NCBI RefSeq assembly: GCF_000972385.1
Contig: NZ_JXTE01000007.1
Location: 1-64,000, forward strand
Source: Streptomyces sp. WM6386
Lineage (GTDB): Bacteria; Actinomycetota; Actinomycetes; Streptomycetales; Streptomycetaceae
Direction of reading: 5' to 3'
Length of the DNA: 64,000 nucleotides
Below are positions 9,134 to 17,236 of the stretch, piece by piece. A program made the position numbers and the translations under genes. Numbering within the stretch: the stretch's first letter is position 1; every line of letters begins with the position of its first letter. Below the pieces are notes generated by a model. The model was not told the DNA's origin and did not search any database. It saw only the letters and a program-made list of their open reading frames with translations.

Positions 9134-10246
9134 TCAGTCCTGGGCGCGGCCGGTCGTCACACGGGCGATGATCAGGGCGAGCAGGATGATTCCGCCGTAG
9201 ATGGCCTGGATCCAGAAGGACGGCACCTGGGCGAGGGTGAGCAGGTTCTGGACGACGCCGAGGAGGAGTACGCCGGTCAGGGCGCCGAACATGGTGCCCT
9301 TGCCGCCGTCGAGGCTGATGCCGCCGATCACCGCGGCCGCGAAGACGGTGAAGATCATGTTGTTGCCCTGGTTGGCGCTGATCGCGCCCACGTACCCGGT
9401 CTGCATGATCCCGCCGACCGCGGCCAGCGTGCCCGCCACCACGAACACGCCGAGCATCACACGTTCGACGCGGATACCGGCGGCGCGGGCCGCGTCCGCG
9501 TTGCCGCCGATGGCGTACAGGGCGCGGCCGATGCGGTGGTACTTCAGGACGAGTCCGGCGACCGCGAAGGCGACCGCCGCGACCCACACGGACATCGGGA
9601 CGGTCAGGAAGGTGGTGGTCGCCAGGGAGTAGAAGCTGTCGGGCATCCCGAACAGCGTCTTGCCCTTGGTCGCGCCGACCAGCAGTCCGCGCAGCACGAT
9701 CAGCATCGCGAGCGTCACGATGAACGCGTTGAGCTTGAACTTGACGACGAGGATGCCGTTGAAGGCACCGACGGCGGCGCCCACCAGGAGAACCGCGAAC
9801 AGGGCGAGCGCGGCCGGGAGTTCGGTGCCCCAGCCGGACTGGGCGGCCGGCAGCACCAGCAGCGCACCCACGGCGGGCGCGATTCCGACGACGGACTCGA
9901 GGGACAGGTCGAACTTGCCGGTGATCAGCACCAGCGACTCGGCCAGCACGACCATCGCGAGTGCGGCGGAGGCGCCGAGGATCGAGATCAGGTTGCGTTC
10001 GGTGAGGAACGAGTCGTTGACGATCGCGCCCAGCACCATGAGCACCAACAGGGCGGGTACGAGGGCCAGTTCGCGGGCGCGGCGCAGCAGGACCGTACGG
10101 GCCGAGCGGGGGGCCGGGGTCCGTGCGGACTTGCGCGTAGGCGCCTGCGTCTCAGTCACCCCGGGCCCGCTCTCCCCGGCCGGGGGTCCGGCCCGTCGCG
10201 CAGCGACTATCCGGCGCAGTGTCCCCCGGGGAGACGCACTAGCCAT
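9134..10246 (-). CDS. Sugar ABC transporter permease (RbsC family)
   Basis: The product is a 370-residue inner-membrane permease with about ten hydrophobic segments. It has the signature region of ribose/xylose-type BPD permeases ([20 protein letters not shown], then [19 protein letters not shown]). A basic, Pro-rich cytosolic tail of about 45 residues precedes the first helix. It overlaps the ATPase gene by eight bases, and lies between it and L-fuconate dehydratase. A single permease gene implies a homodimer, as in RbsC. The substrate is inferred to be L-fucose or a related 6-deoxyhexose. Confidence 0.92.
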   Translation of the reverse strand: MASASPRGTLRRIVAARRAGPPAGESGPGVTETQAPTRKSARTPAPRSARTVLLRRARELALVPALLVLMVLGAIVNDSFLTERNLISILGASAALAMVVLAESLVLITGKFDLSLESVVGIAPAVGALLVLPAAQSGWGTELPAALALFAVLLVGAAVGAFNGILVVKFKLNAFIVTLAMLIVLRGLLVGATKGKTLFGMPDSFYSLATTTFLTVPMSVWVAAVAFAVAGLVLKYHRIGRALYAIGGNADAARAAGIRVERVMLGVFVVAGTLAAVGGIMQTGYVGAISANQGNNMIFTVFAAAVIGGISLDGGKGTMFGALTGVLLLGVVQNLLTLAQVPSFWIQAIYGGIILLALIIARVTTGRAQD

Positions 10247-11756
10247 GGTCCACTCCTTCTATGGAGGCGATCAGCTCGTGGTCGCGCCAGCCCGCCGGGT
10301 GCTCGGCGACCACGCGGCCGTGGAAGAGGACGAGGACGCGGTCGCAGCGGCGCAGGTCGTCGAGTTCGTCGGAGACGACGAGTACCGCGGTGCCGTCCTC
10401 GCGGGCGGTGTCCACGCGGGCCAGCAGGGATTCCTTGGACTTCACGTCGACGCCCGCGGTGGGGTTGATGAGCACCAGCAGGCGGGGGTCGGAGGCCAGG
10501 GCGCGGGCCATGACGACCTTCTGCGCGTTGCCGCCGGACAGGTCGGACACCGGCTGGTCGGGGCCCTCGGTGTGGATGTCGAGACGCTCGATCAGCTCGG
10601 CGGCGAAGCCGCGCTTGCGGTCGCTGCCGACGAAGCCGAAGCGGCCGAGCCGGTCCAGGACGGTCATGGTGGCGTTGTCGCCGATGGTCATGCCGAACAC
10701 CAGGCCCTGGCCGTGCCGGTCGCGCGGGACGCAGCCGACGCCGGCTTCCAGGGATCCGCGCACATCCCCGAACGGCAGCTGCTCGCCGTCGAGTCGGGCC
10801 GTGCCGCCGGTGGGCGTGTGCAGTCCCGTGAACGACTCGGCGAGCTCGGTCTTGCCACTGCCGCTGATGCCGGCGAGCCCGACGACCTCGCCGCGGCGGA
10901 CGCTCAGGTCGACGTCCCGGTAGGCGTCCGAGGTGAGGCCGCGCGCTTCGAGGACGACGGGTGCGGTGCGGTCGACGTTCCTCGCCTGTGCGGCCTGTAT
11001 CTGTACGGCCTGTTCGGCGATGGTCTCTCCGGCCATGGCCTCGACGAGGGCCGCGCGGGGCATGTCGGCCACGGGGGCCGTGGTGATCCAGCGGGCGTCC
11101 CGCAGGACGGTGACGGTCTGGCAGACCTCGTAGACCTCCTGGAGGTGGTGGGAGATGAAGAGGAACGTGACGCCGTTCTCCTGCAGGGACCGCATCCGGG
11201 CGAAGAGCCGCTCGATCTCCCGCTTGTCGAGCTGGGCGGTCGGTTCGTCGAGGACGATGAAGCGGGCGCCGAAGCTCAACGCCCGGGCGATCTCCACCAT
11301 TTGGCGGTCCTCGACCTTGAGGTCGGCGGTGCGTGCCTCCGGGTCGACGTGCACGTCCCAGGTGTCGAGGAGTGCGGCGGCCTCTTCCCTGAGGCGGCGC
11401 CAGCTGATGAAACGGCCCTTGAGGGGCTGCCGGTTGATGAACAGGTTCTCGGCGACGGTGAGTTCGGGGACGACGGTCGGCTTCTGGTAGACGCAGGCGA
11501 CCTTGCGGCGCCAGGCGTCCCGGTCGGCGAGCGCGGGTGCGGGCTCGCCGTCGAAGCGGACCTCGCCCTCGTCGGGCGCCTGGAGGCCGGTGAGCACGGT
11601 CACCAGGGTCGACTTGCCGGCGCCGTTGCGGCCGACGAGGGCGTGGGACTCGCCGGGCAGGACGGTGAGCCTGCCGTCGGCGAGCGCGGTGGTGGGGCCG
11701 TAGCGCTTGACGATGCCGCGGGCCTCGACGAGGGGGGTGCTGGCCTGGCTGCTCAT
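10239..11756 (-). CDS. Sugar ABC transporter ATP-binding protein (two NBDs, RbsA family)
   Basis: This 505-residue protein has two fused nucleotide-binding domains. NBD1 (about 8-240) has Walker A GRNGAGKST, a KVEDRQMVEIARAL signature region and Walker B FIVLDEPTAQLD. NBD2 (about 265-500) has Walker A GISGSGKT and signature LSGGNAQK. Its Walker B reads LLVLINPTAGVDV, so the usual Asp-Glu pair is replaced by Ile-Asn. NBD2 is therefore probably a degenerate ATPase site. The ATG overlaps the binding-protein stop as ATGA. Much longer ORFs reading through this region are out of frame with the binding-protein gene and not real. Confidence 0.92.
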   Translation of the reverse strand: MSSQASTPLVEARGIVKRYGPTTALADGRLTVLPGESHALVGRNGAGKSTLVTVLTGLQAPDEGEVRFDGEPAPALADRDAWRRKVACVYQKPTVVPELTVAENLFINRQPLKGRFISWRRLREEAAALLDTWDVHVDPEARTADLKVEDRQMVEIARALSFGARFIVLDEPTAQLDKREIERLFARMRSLQENGVTFLFISHHLQEVYEVCQTVTVLRDARWITTAPVADMPRAALVEAMAGETIAEQAVQIQAAQARNVDRTAPVVLEARGLTSDAYRDVDLSVRRGEVVGLAGISGSGKTELAESFTGLHTPTGGTARLDGEQLPFGDVRGSLEAGVGCVPRDRHGQGLVFGMTIGDNATMTVLDRLGRFGFVGSDRKRGFAAELIERLDIHTEGPDQPVSDLSGGNAQKVVMARALASDPRLLVLINPTAGVDVKSKESLLARVDTAREDGTAVLVVSDELDDLRRCDRVLVLFHGRVVAEHPAGWRDHELIASIEGVDHG

Positions 11757-12829
11757 TCGACCGTGTTGCCCCACAGCTCGGGGTCGTCGACGTTCTCCTT
11801 GGTGACCAGGGGGGCGGGCAGCTGGTCCTCGAGGATGCCGCTGGGCAGCTTGACGATGGTGGAGTCGTGGTCCGTCGGGCCGGGCTGGAACGTCTTCCCC
11901 TGCATCGCCGCCTTGATGTAGTACATGCCGTACTTGGCGTACAGGTCGGCGGGCTGGGAGACCGTGGCGTCGATCTCGCCCTTGCGGATGGCGTCGTACT
12001 CCTGCGGGATGCCGTCGTTGGAGACGATCGTGATGTGGCCGGACTGGCCCGCCTTCTTCAGCATCCCCTTCGACTTCAGAGTCTGCAGTGTCGGCGCGAG
12101 GTAGACGCCGCCGGCCTGCAGGTAGATGCCCTTGATGTCGGGGTTGGCGTTGAGGAGGGTGTCCAGCTTGGAGGCCGCGGTGTCGGACTCCCACTTGGCG
12201 GGGATCTCCAGCACCTTCAGCTTGGGGAAGTCCTTCTTCACACAGGCGCGGAACGCCTCCGAGCGGTCCCGGCCGTTGACCGAGGCTAGGTCGCCCATGA
12301 TCTGCACGACCTTGCCGGAGGGGATCTGCTTGCCGAGGTACTCGCAGGCCTTCTCGCCGTAGGCGACGTTGTTCGCGCGGACGACCATGGCGACCTTGCC
12401 CTTGTCGGGCGCGACGTCGACGGCGACCACGGGGACGCCCTTGCGTTCGGCCTGGTCGAGGCCGGCCTCGATGGCGGCGCTGTCCAGCGGGGCGACGACC
12501 AGGCCCTCGACGCCCTGGTTGAGCTGGTTGTTGATGTCGGTGATCTGCTGCGAGGGGTCGCTGTTGGAGTTGACGGTCTTCAGCGCGTCCACGTCCTCGG
12601 ACTTCGCCATCTTCGGGACGTAGTCGTTGTACGACTGCCAGAACGGCGAGGTGAGCAGGGGCAGGATCACCCCGACCTTGCCGGTGCCGTCCCCCTTCCC
12701 GCCGCCGGCCGGGTCGGCGCTGTCCTTGGTGCTCCCGCACGCGCCGAGTACGAGCGAGGCGACCGCGGCCGCTGCCACCGCGCCGACCATCCGAGACCTG
12801 TTCCGCTTTCGCACTGTCCTGCACGGCAT
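11753..12829 (-). CDS. Sugar ABC transporter substrate-binding lipoprotein
   Basis: This 358-residue periplasmic-binding-type lipoprotein has an N-terminal signal with an Arg/Lys-rich start and lipobox LVLGAC, followed by a Gly/Asp linker. The mature part is a type-I sugar-binding fold: VGVILPLLTSPFWQSY, VEGLVVAPLDSAAIEAGLD, IKGIYLQAGGVYLAPTL. It is the first gene of the operon. GAGGAG lies seven bases before the ATG at 12829. It belongs to the ribose/galactofuranose-type cluster B binding proteins. L-fucose is the expected ligand from context only. Confidence 0.93.
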   Translation of the reverse strand: MPCRTVRKRNRSRMVGAVAAAAVASLVLGACGSTKDSADPAGGGKGDGTGKVGVILPLLTSPFWQSYNDYVPKMAKSEDVDALKTVNSNSDPSQQITDINNQLNQGVEGLVVAPLDSAAIEAGLDQAERKGVPVVAVDVAPDKGKVAMVVRANNVAYGEKACEYLGKQIPSGKVVQIMGDLASVNGRDRSEAFRACVKKDFPKLKVLEIPAKWESDTAASKLDTLLNANPDIKGIYLQAGGVYLAPTLQTLKSKGMLKKAGQSGHITIVSNDGIPQEYDAIRKGEIDATVSQPADLYAKYGMYYIKAAMQGKTFQPGPTDHDSTIVKLPSGILEDQLPAPLVTKENVDDPELWGNTVE

Positions 12830-12872
12830 CTGATGCTCCTCGTTGAGCGTGTTCGAGCAGATGACCGCATAC

Positions 12873-12884
12873 TTATCAGACCAC
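12873..12884. promoter_or_regulatory. Imperfect second operator half-site for the GntR regulator
   Basis: The sequence TTATCAGACCAC matches the right half of the perfect palindrome at 12936 and three of five bases of its left half. It lies about 45 bases upstream of the binding-protein ATG, where the operon promoter would be. This placement suits repression. No binding data can be inferred. Confidence 0.4.
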
Positions 12885-12935
12885 TCGGCCGAAAGAACAC
12901 CCTCCGACGGCGAATTTTCCGGAGTTTGGGCCGTA

Positions 12936-12948
12936 GTGGTCGGACCAC
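12936..12948. promoter_or_regulatory. Palindromic GntR/FCD operator candidate GTGGTCGGACCAC
   Basis: A perfect 13-base inverted repeat (GTGGTC-G-GACCAC) lies in the 162-base divergent region, 43 bases upstream of the regulator start. FadR/FCD-type GntR proteins commonly bind TGGT-N-ACCA-like sites, and this one fits. A second imperfect copy lies at 12873-12884, nearer to the transporter operon. One dimer on each site could control both directions. Confidence 0.6.
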
Positions 12949-12991
12949 ATCCGTGGCTAGACTTCCGCCACCTGGTGAGTGGAGGAATGGC

Positions 12992-13696
12992 GTGGACGAC
13001 GTGACAGCCCCGCAGAAAGGCACCGTGACCCAGCGCGCCATCGACCAGATCAAGGCGATGATCGGCGAGGGACGCCTGGAGCCGGGGCAGCGGCTGCCCA
13101 CCGAGCGGGATCTCGCGGTCCAGCTCGGCATCTCCCGCAGCTCGATGCGCGAGGCGATCCGCGCGCTCACGGTGCTGGGAGTGCTGGAGGCGCGGCACGG
13201 GTCGGGCATCTACGTCACACAGCTGGAGGCCGGGGATCTGCTGGAGACGTTCGGTGTGGTGGCCGATCTGTCCCGGGGGCCGCGTCTGGTGGAGCTCCTT
13301 GAGGTGCGCCGCATCCTGGAGTCGACGGCGACGGCACTGGCGGCGGCGCGGATCACGCCGGACCAGCTGGCCGAGGTGGAGAAGCATCTGACCGCGATGA
13401 ACGCCACGGAGGACCCCGAGGAGATCCTCGCCCACGACATCGCCTTCCACCGCGAGATCGCGACGGCCGCGGGCAACGAGACCATGGCGGCGATTCTGGA
13501 CGGTCTGTCCTCGAGGACGTTCCGCGCCCGGGTCTGGCGGGGCTACCAGGAAGAGGGCGCCTTCGAGCGGACGCGGCGCGAGCATGCCGCGATCCACCGG
13601 GCGTTGGTGGCCCATGATCCGGAGGCGGCGCGGGCCGCGGCGGCGGCGCATGTGGGGGAAGTGGAACAGTGGCTGCGAGCCCAACTGGGGCCCTGA
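12992..13696 (+). CDS. GntR family (FCD-domain) transcriptional regulator
   Basis: The 234-residue regulator has an N-terminal winged helix (about 10-75; PGQRLPTERDLAVQLGISRS then MREAIRAL) and a C-terminal FCD ligand-binding domain. Metal/ligand-type residues are visible in EVRRILE, ILAHDIAFHREIA and HAAIHRAL. The GTG at 12992 is supported by GGAGG six bases upstream; a longer frame starting at 12833 has no such site and runs through the promoter region. FCD regulators typically sense sugar acids or carboxylates. Divergent position and the palindrome nearby make it the likely local repressor of the fucose operon. Confidence 0.92.
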   Translation: MDDVTAPQKGTVTQRAIDQIKAMIGEGRLEPGQRLPTERDLAVQLGISRSSMREAIRALTVLGVLEARHGSGIYVTQLEAGDLLETFGVVADLSRGPRLVELLEVRRILESTATALAAARITPDQLAEVEKHLTAMNATEDPEEILAHDIAFHREIATAAGNETMAAILDGLSSRTFRARVWRGYQEEGAFERTRREHAAIHRALVAHDPEAARAAAAAHVGEVEQWLRAQLGP

Positions 13697-14107
13697 GCAG
13701 CCGTATGCACCCGGCGTGCAACAGGAGGGCCGTCACCCCCTTTCGGCACCCGCATTCCGGCGTATTCCCGCCCCCGCAGTTCTCTGCTTAGCTGCCTGGG
13801 GACAGCCGCAGAGCATCGGGGGTTGCGACGCTGTCACTCAGCGACGGGGGTACGGCTGTGAAAGCCTCTCAGAGAATGTGATCTCGCCGACGGGCCGACG
13901 GCTCGTCCCGTGAGCGGTGTGGTCCGCACCGCGCGCCCTCACGCAGTTCCACACGTTCGACTCCACCGCTCCACCGTGCGGCGCCGTATGCCCGCACGGC
14001 GTCACGGACGCGCCCGCGCCCCGCCGGGCCATGACGGCGCTCCGCCCTGCCCGCCGCTGCCCGGCGGCCCGGCATTCACCCACACCTGGCCAGAAGGAGA
14101 CTTCGCC
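13697..14107. other. Non-coding gap upstream of the cysteine protease gene
   Basis: The 411-base stretch has no ORF with a ribosome binding site or plausible product. It contains several short GC-rich inverted segments around 13790-13880 and ends with AGAAGGAGA just before the protease ATG. It presumably holds the protease promoter. I cannot assign a riboswitch class. Confidence 0.5.
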
Positions 14108-15217
14108 ATGCCTGTCCACGACCCACTGGACCTCGACCACCTCAGGTCGGAACTCGACCAGGCGGGCAATCCGTGGCACATGACCACGACCAGCATGACG
14201 GCGCTCACCGAGGAGCAGCGCGTGGTGCGCCTCGGCGTCCCCGTGGAGGAGCGCGAGCGCACCGCGATCGAGAGCGCGCGCCAGAGCGCCGTCGCGGCCG
14301 CCATGGAGGCGACCGCCGACTCGGTGGGCGCACCCGCCGCGTTCGACCTGCGCAACATCGGCGGCGTCAACTACACGACAGCGGTGAAGAACCAGGGCTC
14401 GTGCGGTTCCTGCGTGGCCTTCGGCACCGTGGCCACGATGGAGCACGTCACACGCTTCGGCTACCGGGCGCCCCAGCTCCCGGTGGACCTGTCCGAGGCG
14501 CAGGCGTTCTACTACTACGGCCGGCAGGCCGGGCGGAACTGCTCCAACGGCTGGTTCCCGGAGCCCCTGGCGGACAAGGCACGCGACAACGGCATCACCA
14601 TCGAGGCGTACTTCCCCTACACGGCAGGAGACCAGGACGCCTCGAAGCTCAACGCCGACTGGCCCAACCGGCAGGTGAAGATCCGTAGTTGGCAGTCCGT
14701 CACCAACAACCCCGCGGCGATGAAGGAGAACATCGCGAGCTACGGCTCGATCACCGCCTGTTTCCTGGTCTACCAGGACTTCTTCAGCTACTCCAGCGGG
14801 GTCTACCGGCACCGGACCGGCGACCTCGCGGGCGGCCACTGCGTCACGCTCGTCGGCTACGACGACGCCCAGCAGTGCTGGATCGGCAAGAACAGCTGGG
14901 GTCCGGGCTGGGGCGAGCAGGGCTTCTTCCGCATCGGCTACGGCGAGTGCGGCATCGAGACCTGGCACAACGTGGCGGCGCTCGGCACGGTGATCCACGA
15001 CTGGCTGCCCGACCAGCGCATTCTCGCGCTGTGGAGCAACGAGGCCGACGCCAACGTCTGGGCGTACGGCGAACTGCGCGGCTGGCTGAGCCTGAACGGC
15101 ACGGTCGGGGCGACCGACGCGGCGATGCTCGCCGAGCTCGCCGCGTCCAAGGCGAACGGCGCCAAGGTCGGCATCTACGAGGACAACGGTTCCGTCCAGC
15201 AGATCTACGCCTGGTGA
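14108..15217 (+). CDS. Papain-like (C1A) cysteine protease, leaderless, with C-terminal extension
   Basis: The 369-residue protease has a bacterial-type propeptide (about 1-75, containing WHMTTTSMTALTEEQR and RLGV). The C1 domain follows at about 80-290, with oxyanion Gln96, catalytic Cys102 (QGSCGSC), His244 (GGHCVTLVGYDD) and Asn262 (KNSWGPGWGEQG). The usual Trp after the catalytic Cys is Val. No signal peptide or membrane segment is present, so it should be cytosolic unless exported by another route. Residues about 300-369 form an extra domain that also ends the neighbouring protein at 15241. AGAAGGAGA precedes the ATG. Twenty-three bases downstream lies the accessory gene, and opposite it lies a chagasin-family inhibitor. 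The three together look like a regulated protease module. Confidence 0.92.
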   Translation: MPVHDPLDLDHLRSELDQAGNPWHMTTTSMTALTEEQRVVRLGVPVEERERTAIESARQSAVAAAMEATADSVGAPAAFDLRNIGGVNYTTAVKNQGSCGSCVAFGTVATMEHVTRFGYRAPQLPVDLSEAQAFYYYGRQAGRNCSNGWFPEPLADKARDNGITIEAYFPYTAGDQDASKLNADWPNRQVKIRSWQSVTNNPAAMKENIASYGSITACFLVYQDFFSYSSGVYRHRTGDLAGGHCVTLVGYDDAQQCWIGKNSWGPGWGEQGFFRIGYGECGIETWHNVAALGTVIHDWLPDQRILALWSNEADANVWAYGELRGWLSLNGTVGATDAAMLAELAASKANGAKVGIYEDNGSVQQIYAW

Positions 15218-15240
15218 CACCGGGGAGAGGAGAGTACGAG

Positions 15241-15759
15241 ATGAGCCCGCACAAGAGCGGTGGCACGGACCAGCCGCAGCAGCAGCCGCCGAGCACCGAC
15301 AAGGTCCGCTCCTCGGCCGACCAGGACGAGGCCGGCCGGCCCGTGCTGTTCCCGCCGGGTGTGGACATCGGCCTGAACGGCAGCGCTCTCGGCGCGCAGA
15401 CCAAGCCGGCCGGTGACGTCATGGTGGCCCGGTTCGAACAGACGGCGGCCGGCGAGGCCCGGCCGACGATTACCCCCGAACTCCGCAGCGATCTCCAGGC
15501 GTTCGCGGCGGCCCAGGCCGCGACGGCGATCACCGGCACCTGGACACAGAACGCCGTCGTCGACGCGATGTGGTGCATCAACCAGACCCGCAACGTCTTC
15601 CTGCACATCAAGGGCGGCTCCTGGAAGAAGATCTACAACGGCAGCGACTGGGCGTTCACCGCGCTGACGACGCTGGCCGCCCAAGCCCGCCAGACGGGCA
15701 AGCCGATCTCCTTCCGCGAGGAGGCGGACGGCCTGGTCCACGAGATCTACCTGTTCTGA
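15241..15759 (+). CDS. Accessory protein sharing the protease C-terminal domain
   Basis: This 172-residue protein is of unknown function. Residues 1-45 are polar and rich in Gln, Pro, Ser and Asp. A short VLFPPGVDIGLNGSALG segment follows. The last 67 residues (around Trp111 to the final IYLF) align with the C-terminal 65 residues of the adjacent cysteine protease: Trp, Asn-Val, Asn-Gly, Leu-Ala, Gly-Lys and a final Ile-Tyr plus an aromatic residue correspond. No signal peptide is seen. GAGGAG lies eight bases upstream of the ATG, and the gene is almost certainly co-transcribed with the protease. It could be a substrate, targeting partner or decoy that uses the shared domain. Confidence 0.75.
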   Translation: MSPHKSGGTDQPQQQPPSTDKVRSSADQDEAGRPVLFPPGVDIGLNGSALGAQTKPAGDVMVARFEQTAAGEARPTITPELRSDLQAFAAAQAATAITGTWTQNAVVDAMWCINQTRNVFLHIKGGSWKKIYNGSDWAFTALTTLAAQARQTGKPISFREEADGLVHEIYLF

Positions 15760-15769
15760 GCCGACCTGC

Positions 15770-16078
15770 TCACTCGACGGTGACGCGCAGTGTGTACCGC
15801 TCTGCCACGTCCTCGCCCCAGGGCTGTTTGAGCGCCAGCTCGAGCAGCCCCTGGCCGGCCTTGGACGGCCGCAGCCGCAGTTCGCGCGTGCCTCCGGCGC
15901 CGGGCAGCAGCGGCCCCGGAGGCACGTAGTCGCCGGCCACGACCTCCAGGCCGCCGTCGAGCCTCTCGACGTGCCACCGGTAGCCGGTCGTGGCGTTCTC
16001 CGGCAGCCGCAGCACCACATCGTCGCCGAGCCCGACCCGCACCTCGCGGTCCCGTGCCGACACGTGCACCTCACCCAC
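15770..16078 (-). CDS. Chagasin-family (I42) cysteine protease inhibitor
   Basis: The small protein of about 102 residues carries all three inhibitory-loop motifs of chagasin: NATTGY at 28-33 (family NPTTGY/F), GAGG at 60-63 (GxxG) and QPW at 85-87 (RPW). Chagasins are tight-binding inhibitors of papain-like enzymes. No signal peptide is present, unlike most bacterial members, which matches the leaderless protease encoded next door. The GTG at 16078 has GAGGAGG nine bases upstream. It is convergent with the protease/accessory pair, separated from it by ten bases. It is inferred to hold the neighbouring protease in check. Confidence 0.88.
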   Translation of the reverse strand: MGEVHVSARDREVRVGLGDDVVLRLPENATTGYRWHVERLDGGLEVVAGDYVPPGPLLPGAGGTRELRLRPSKAGQGLLELALKQPWGEDVAERYTLRVTVE

Positions 16079-16159
16079 GGAACGCACCTCCTCGGCCCTG
16101 GTCCTACCCGTATACCCCGCCGGGCGTCTGAAGCATGCCGTGCGGGACATACTGGAGGC

Positions 16160-17179
16160 ATGTGGTTGCGGGGAACGGCCTGTGCCGCCACCGGACTGAC
16201 GCTGGTCCTCGCGATCGGCTGCACCGGGGAAGACAACGAGTCCGCGCCGGCGCCGAGGAAGACCTCCGTATCGGCCCAGCCCCCCACGCCCTCCCCCACT
16301 CGGGAGCCGGTCAACCCGGTCTCCCTCCCCGCCCTGATGCAGGAGAAGCACCAGGGTTCCGATCTCCGCCTCGGCACCGTCCTCGCCCGCACCGAGGCCT
16401 ACACCAGCTACCGGGTGACGTACGAGTCCGACGGGCTGACGATCTCCGGGCTCATGAACATCCCCCGCGGCAAGGGCCCCTTCCCCGCGCTGGTGCTGGC
16501 GCACGGATACATCGACCCGGACGTGTACACGACCGGCCGGGGGCTCGCCCGGGAGCAGGATCTCCTGGCCCGCAACGGCTACGTCGTCCTGCACACCGAC
16601 TACCGCAATCACGCGGCCTCGGACGACGACCCCGACAGTGACATCAGCCTGCGCCTCGGCTACACCGAGGACGTCATCGGCGCCGCGCTGGCGCTGCGCG
16701 ACTCCGGACGCCCGGAGATCGACGGGGACCGGCTCGGGCTGCTCGGCCGGTCGATGGGCGGTGGCGTGGTGTACAACACCCTGGTCGTGGCGCCGGGCCT
16801 GTTCGACGCGGCGGTCGCCTTCGCGCCGGTCAGCTCCCGCCCGGACGAGAACATCGACCACTTCCAGCGCTCGGACGACGACCCGCTCGTCGCCGAGATC
16901 GACGCCAAGTACGGCACGCCCGAGGAGAATCCGACGTTCTGGCGGGAGGTCTCGCCCCGCACCTATGTGGACCGGGTGACCGAGCCGCTGCTGATCCACC
17001 ACGGCACCGCGGACGACACCTGCCCGATCGTCTGGTCCGAGCAGATGGCCGCCGCCCTGAGCGCGGCCGGCAAACCCGTCGAGCTCCGCAAGTACCAGGG
17101 CGAGGGCCACACCTTCTACCCGCGGTGGCCGTCCTCCATGGACGCCACGATGGACTTCTTCTCCCGGCATCTGCGGTGA
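16160..17179 (+). CDS. Alpha/beta-hydrolase (S9-like) lipoprotein
   Basis: The 339-residue predicted lipoprotein has signal MWLRGTACAATG and lipobox LAIGC, then a Pro/Thr linker. The hydrolase core shows LAHGYIDP for the oxyanion region, the nucleophile elbow GRSMGGG, an Asp in HHGTADDTCP and the final His in EGHTFYP. This is the prolyl-oligopeptidase/dienelactone-hydrolase type of fold. It is expected at the outer face of the membrane and acts on an ester or peptide bond of unknown kind. GGAGG lies only one or two bases from the ATG, so initiation may be unusual or leaderless. Confidence 0.88.
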   Translation: MWLRGTACAATGLTLVLAIGCTGEDNESAPAPRKTSVSAQPPTPSPTREPVNPVSLPALMQEKHQGSDLRLGTVLARTEAYTSYRVTYESDGLTISGLMNIPRGKGPFPALVLAHGYIDPDVYTTGRGLAREQDLLARNGYVVLHTDYRNHAASDDDPDSDISLRLGYTEDVIGAALALRDSGRPEIDGDRLGLLGRSMGGGVVYNTLVVAPGLFDAAVAFAPVSSRPDENIDHFQRSDDDPLVAEIDAKYGTPEENPTFWREVSPRTYVDRVTEPLLIHHGTADDTCPIVWSEQMAAALSAAGKPVELRKYQGEGHTFYPRWPSSMDATMDFFSRHLR

Positions 17180-17185
17180 CCCGAC

Positions 17186-17223
17186 GGGCGGTCACCAGGT
17201 CGCCGACGCCCTGGTGACCGCCC
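17186..17223. terminator. Bidirectional hairpin terminator
   Basis: The arms GGGCGGTCACCAGG and CCTGGTGACCGCCC form a perfect 14-base-pair stem with a 10-base loop. The hairpin lies between the convergent hydrolase lipoprotein and alpha-fucosidase genes, so it can terminate both transcripts. Confidence 0.85.
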
Positions 17224-17236
17224 TGTCCGAGTACCC

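Noticed and set aside
13790..13880. A structured leader RNA or riboswitch before the cysteine protease gene
   Set aside because: Some short hairpins exist but none matches a known class, and the distance to the ATG is more than 200 bases.
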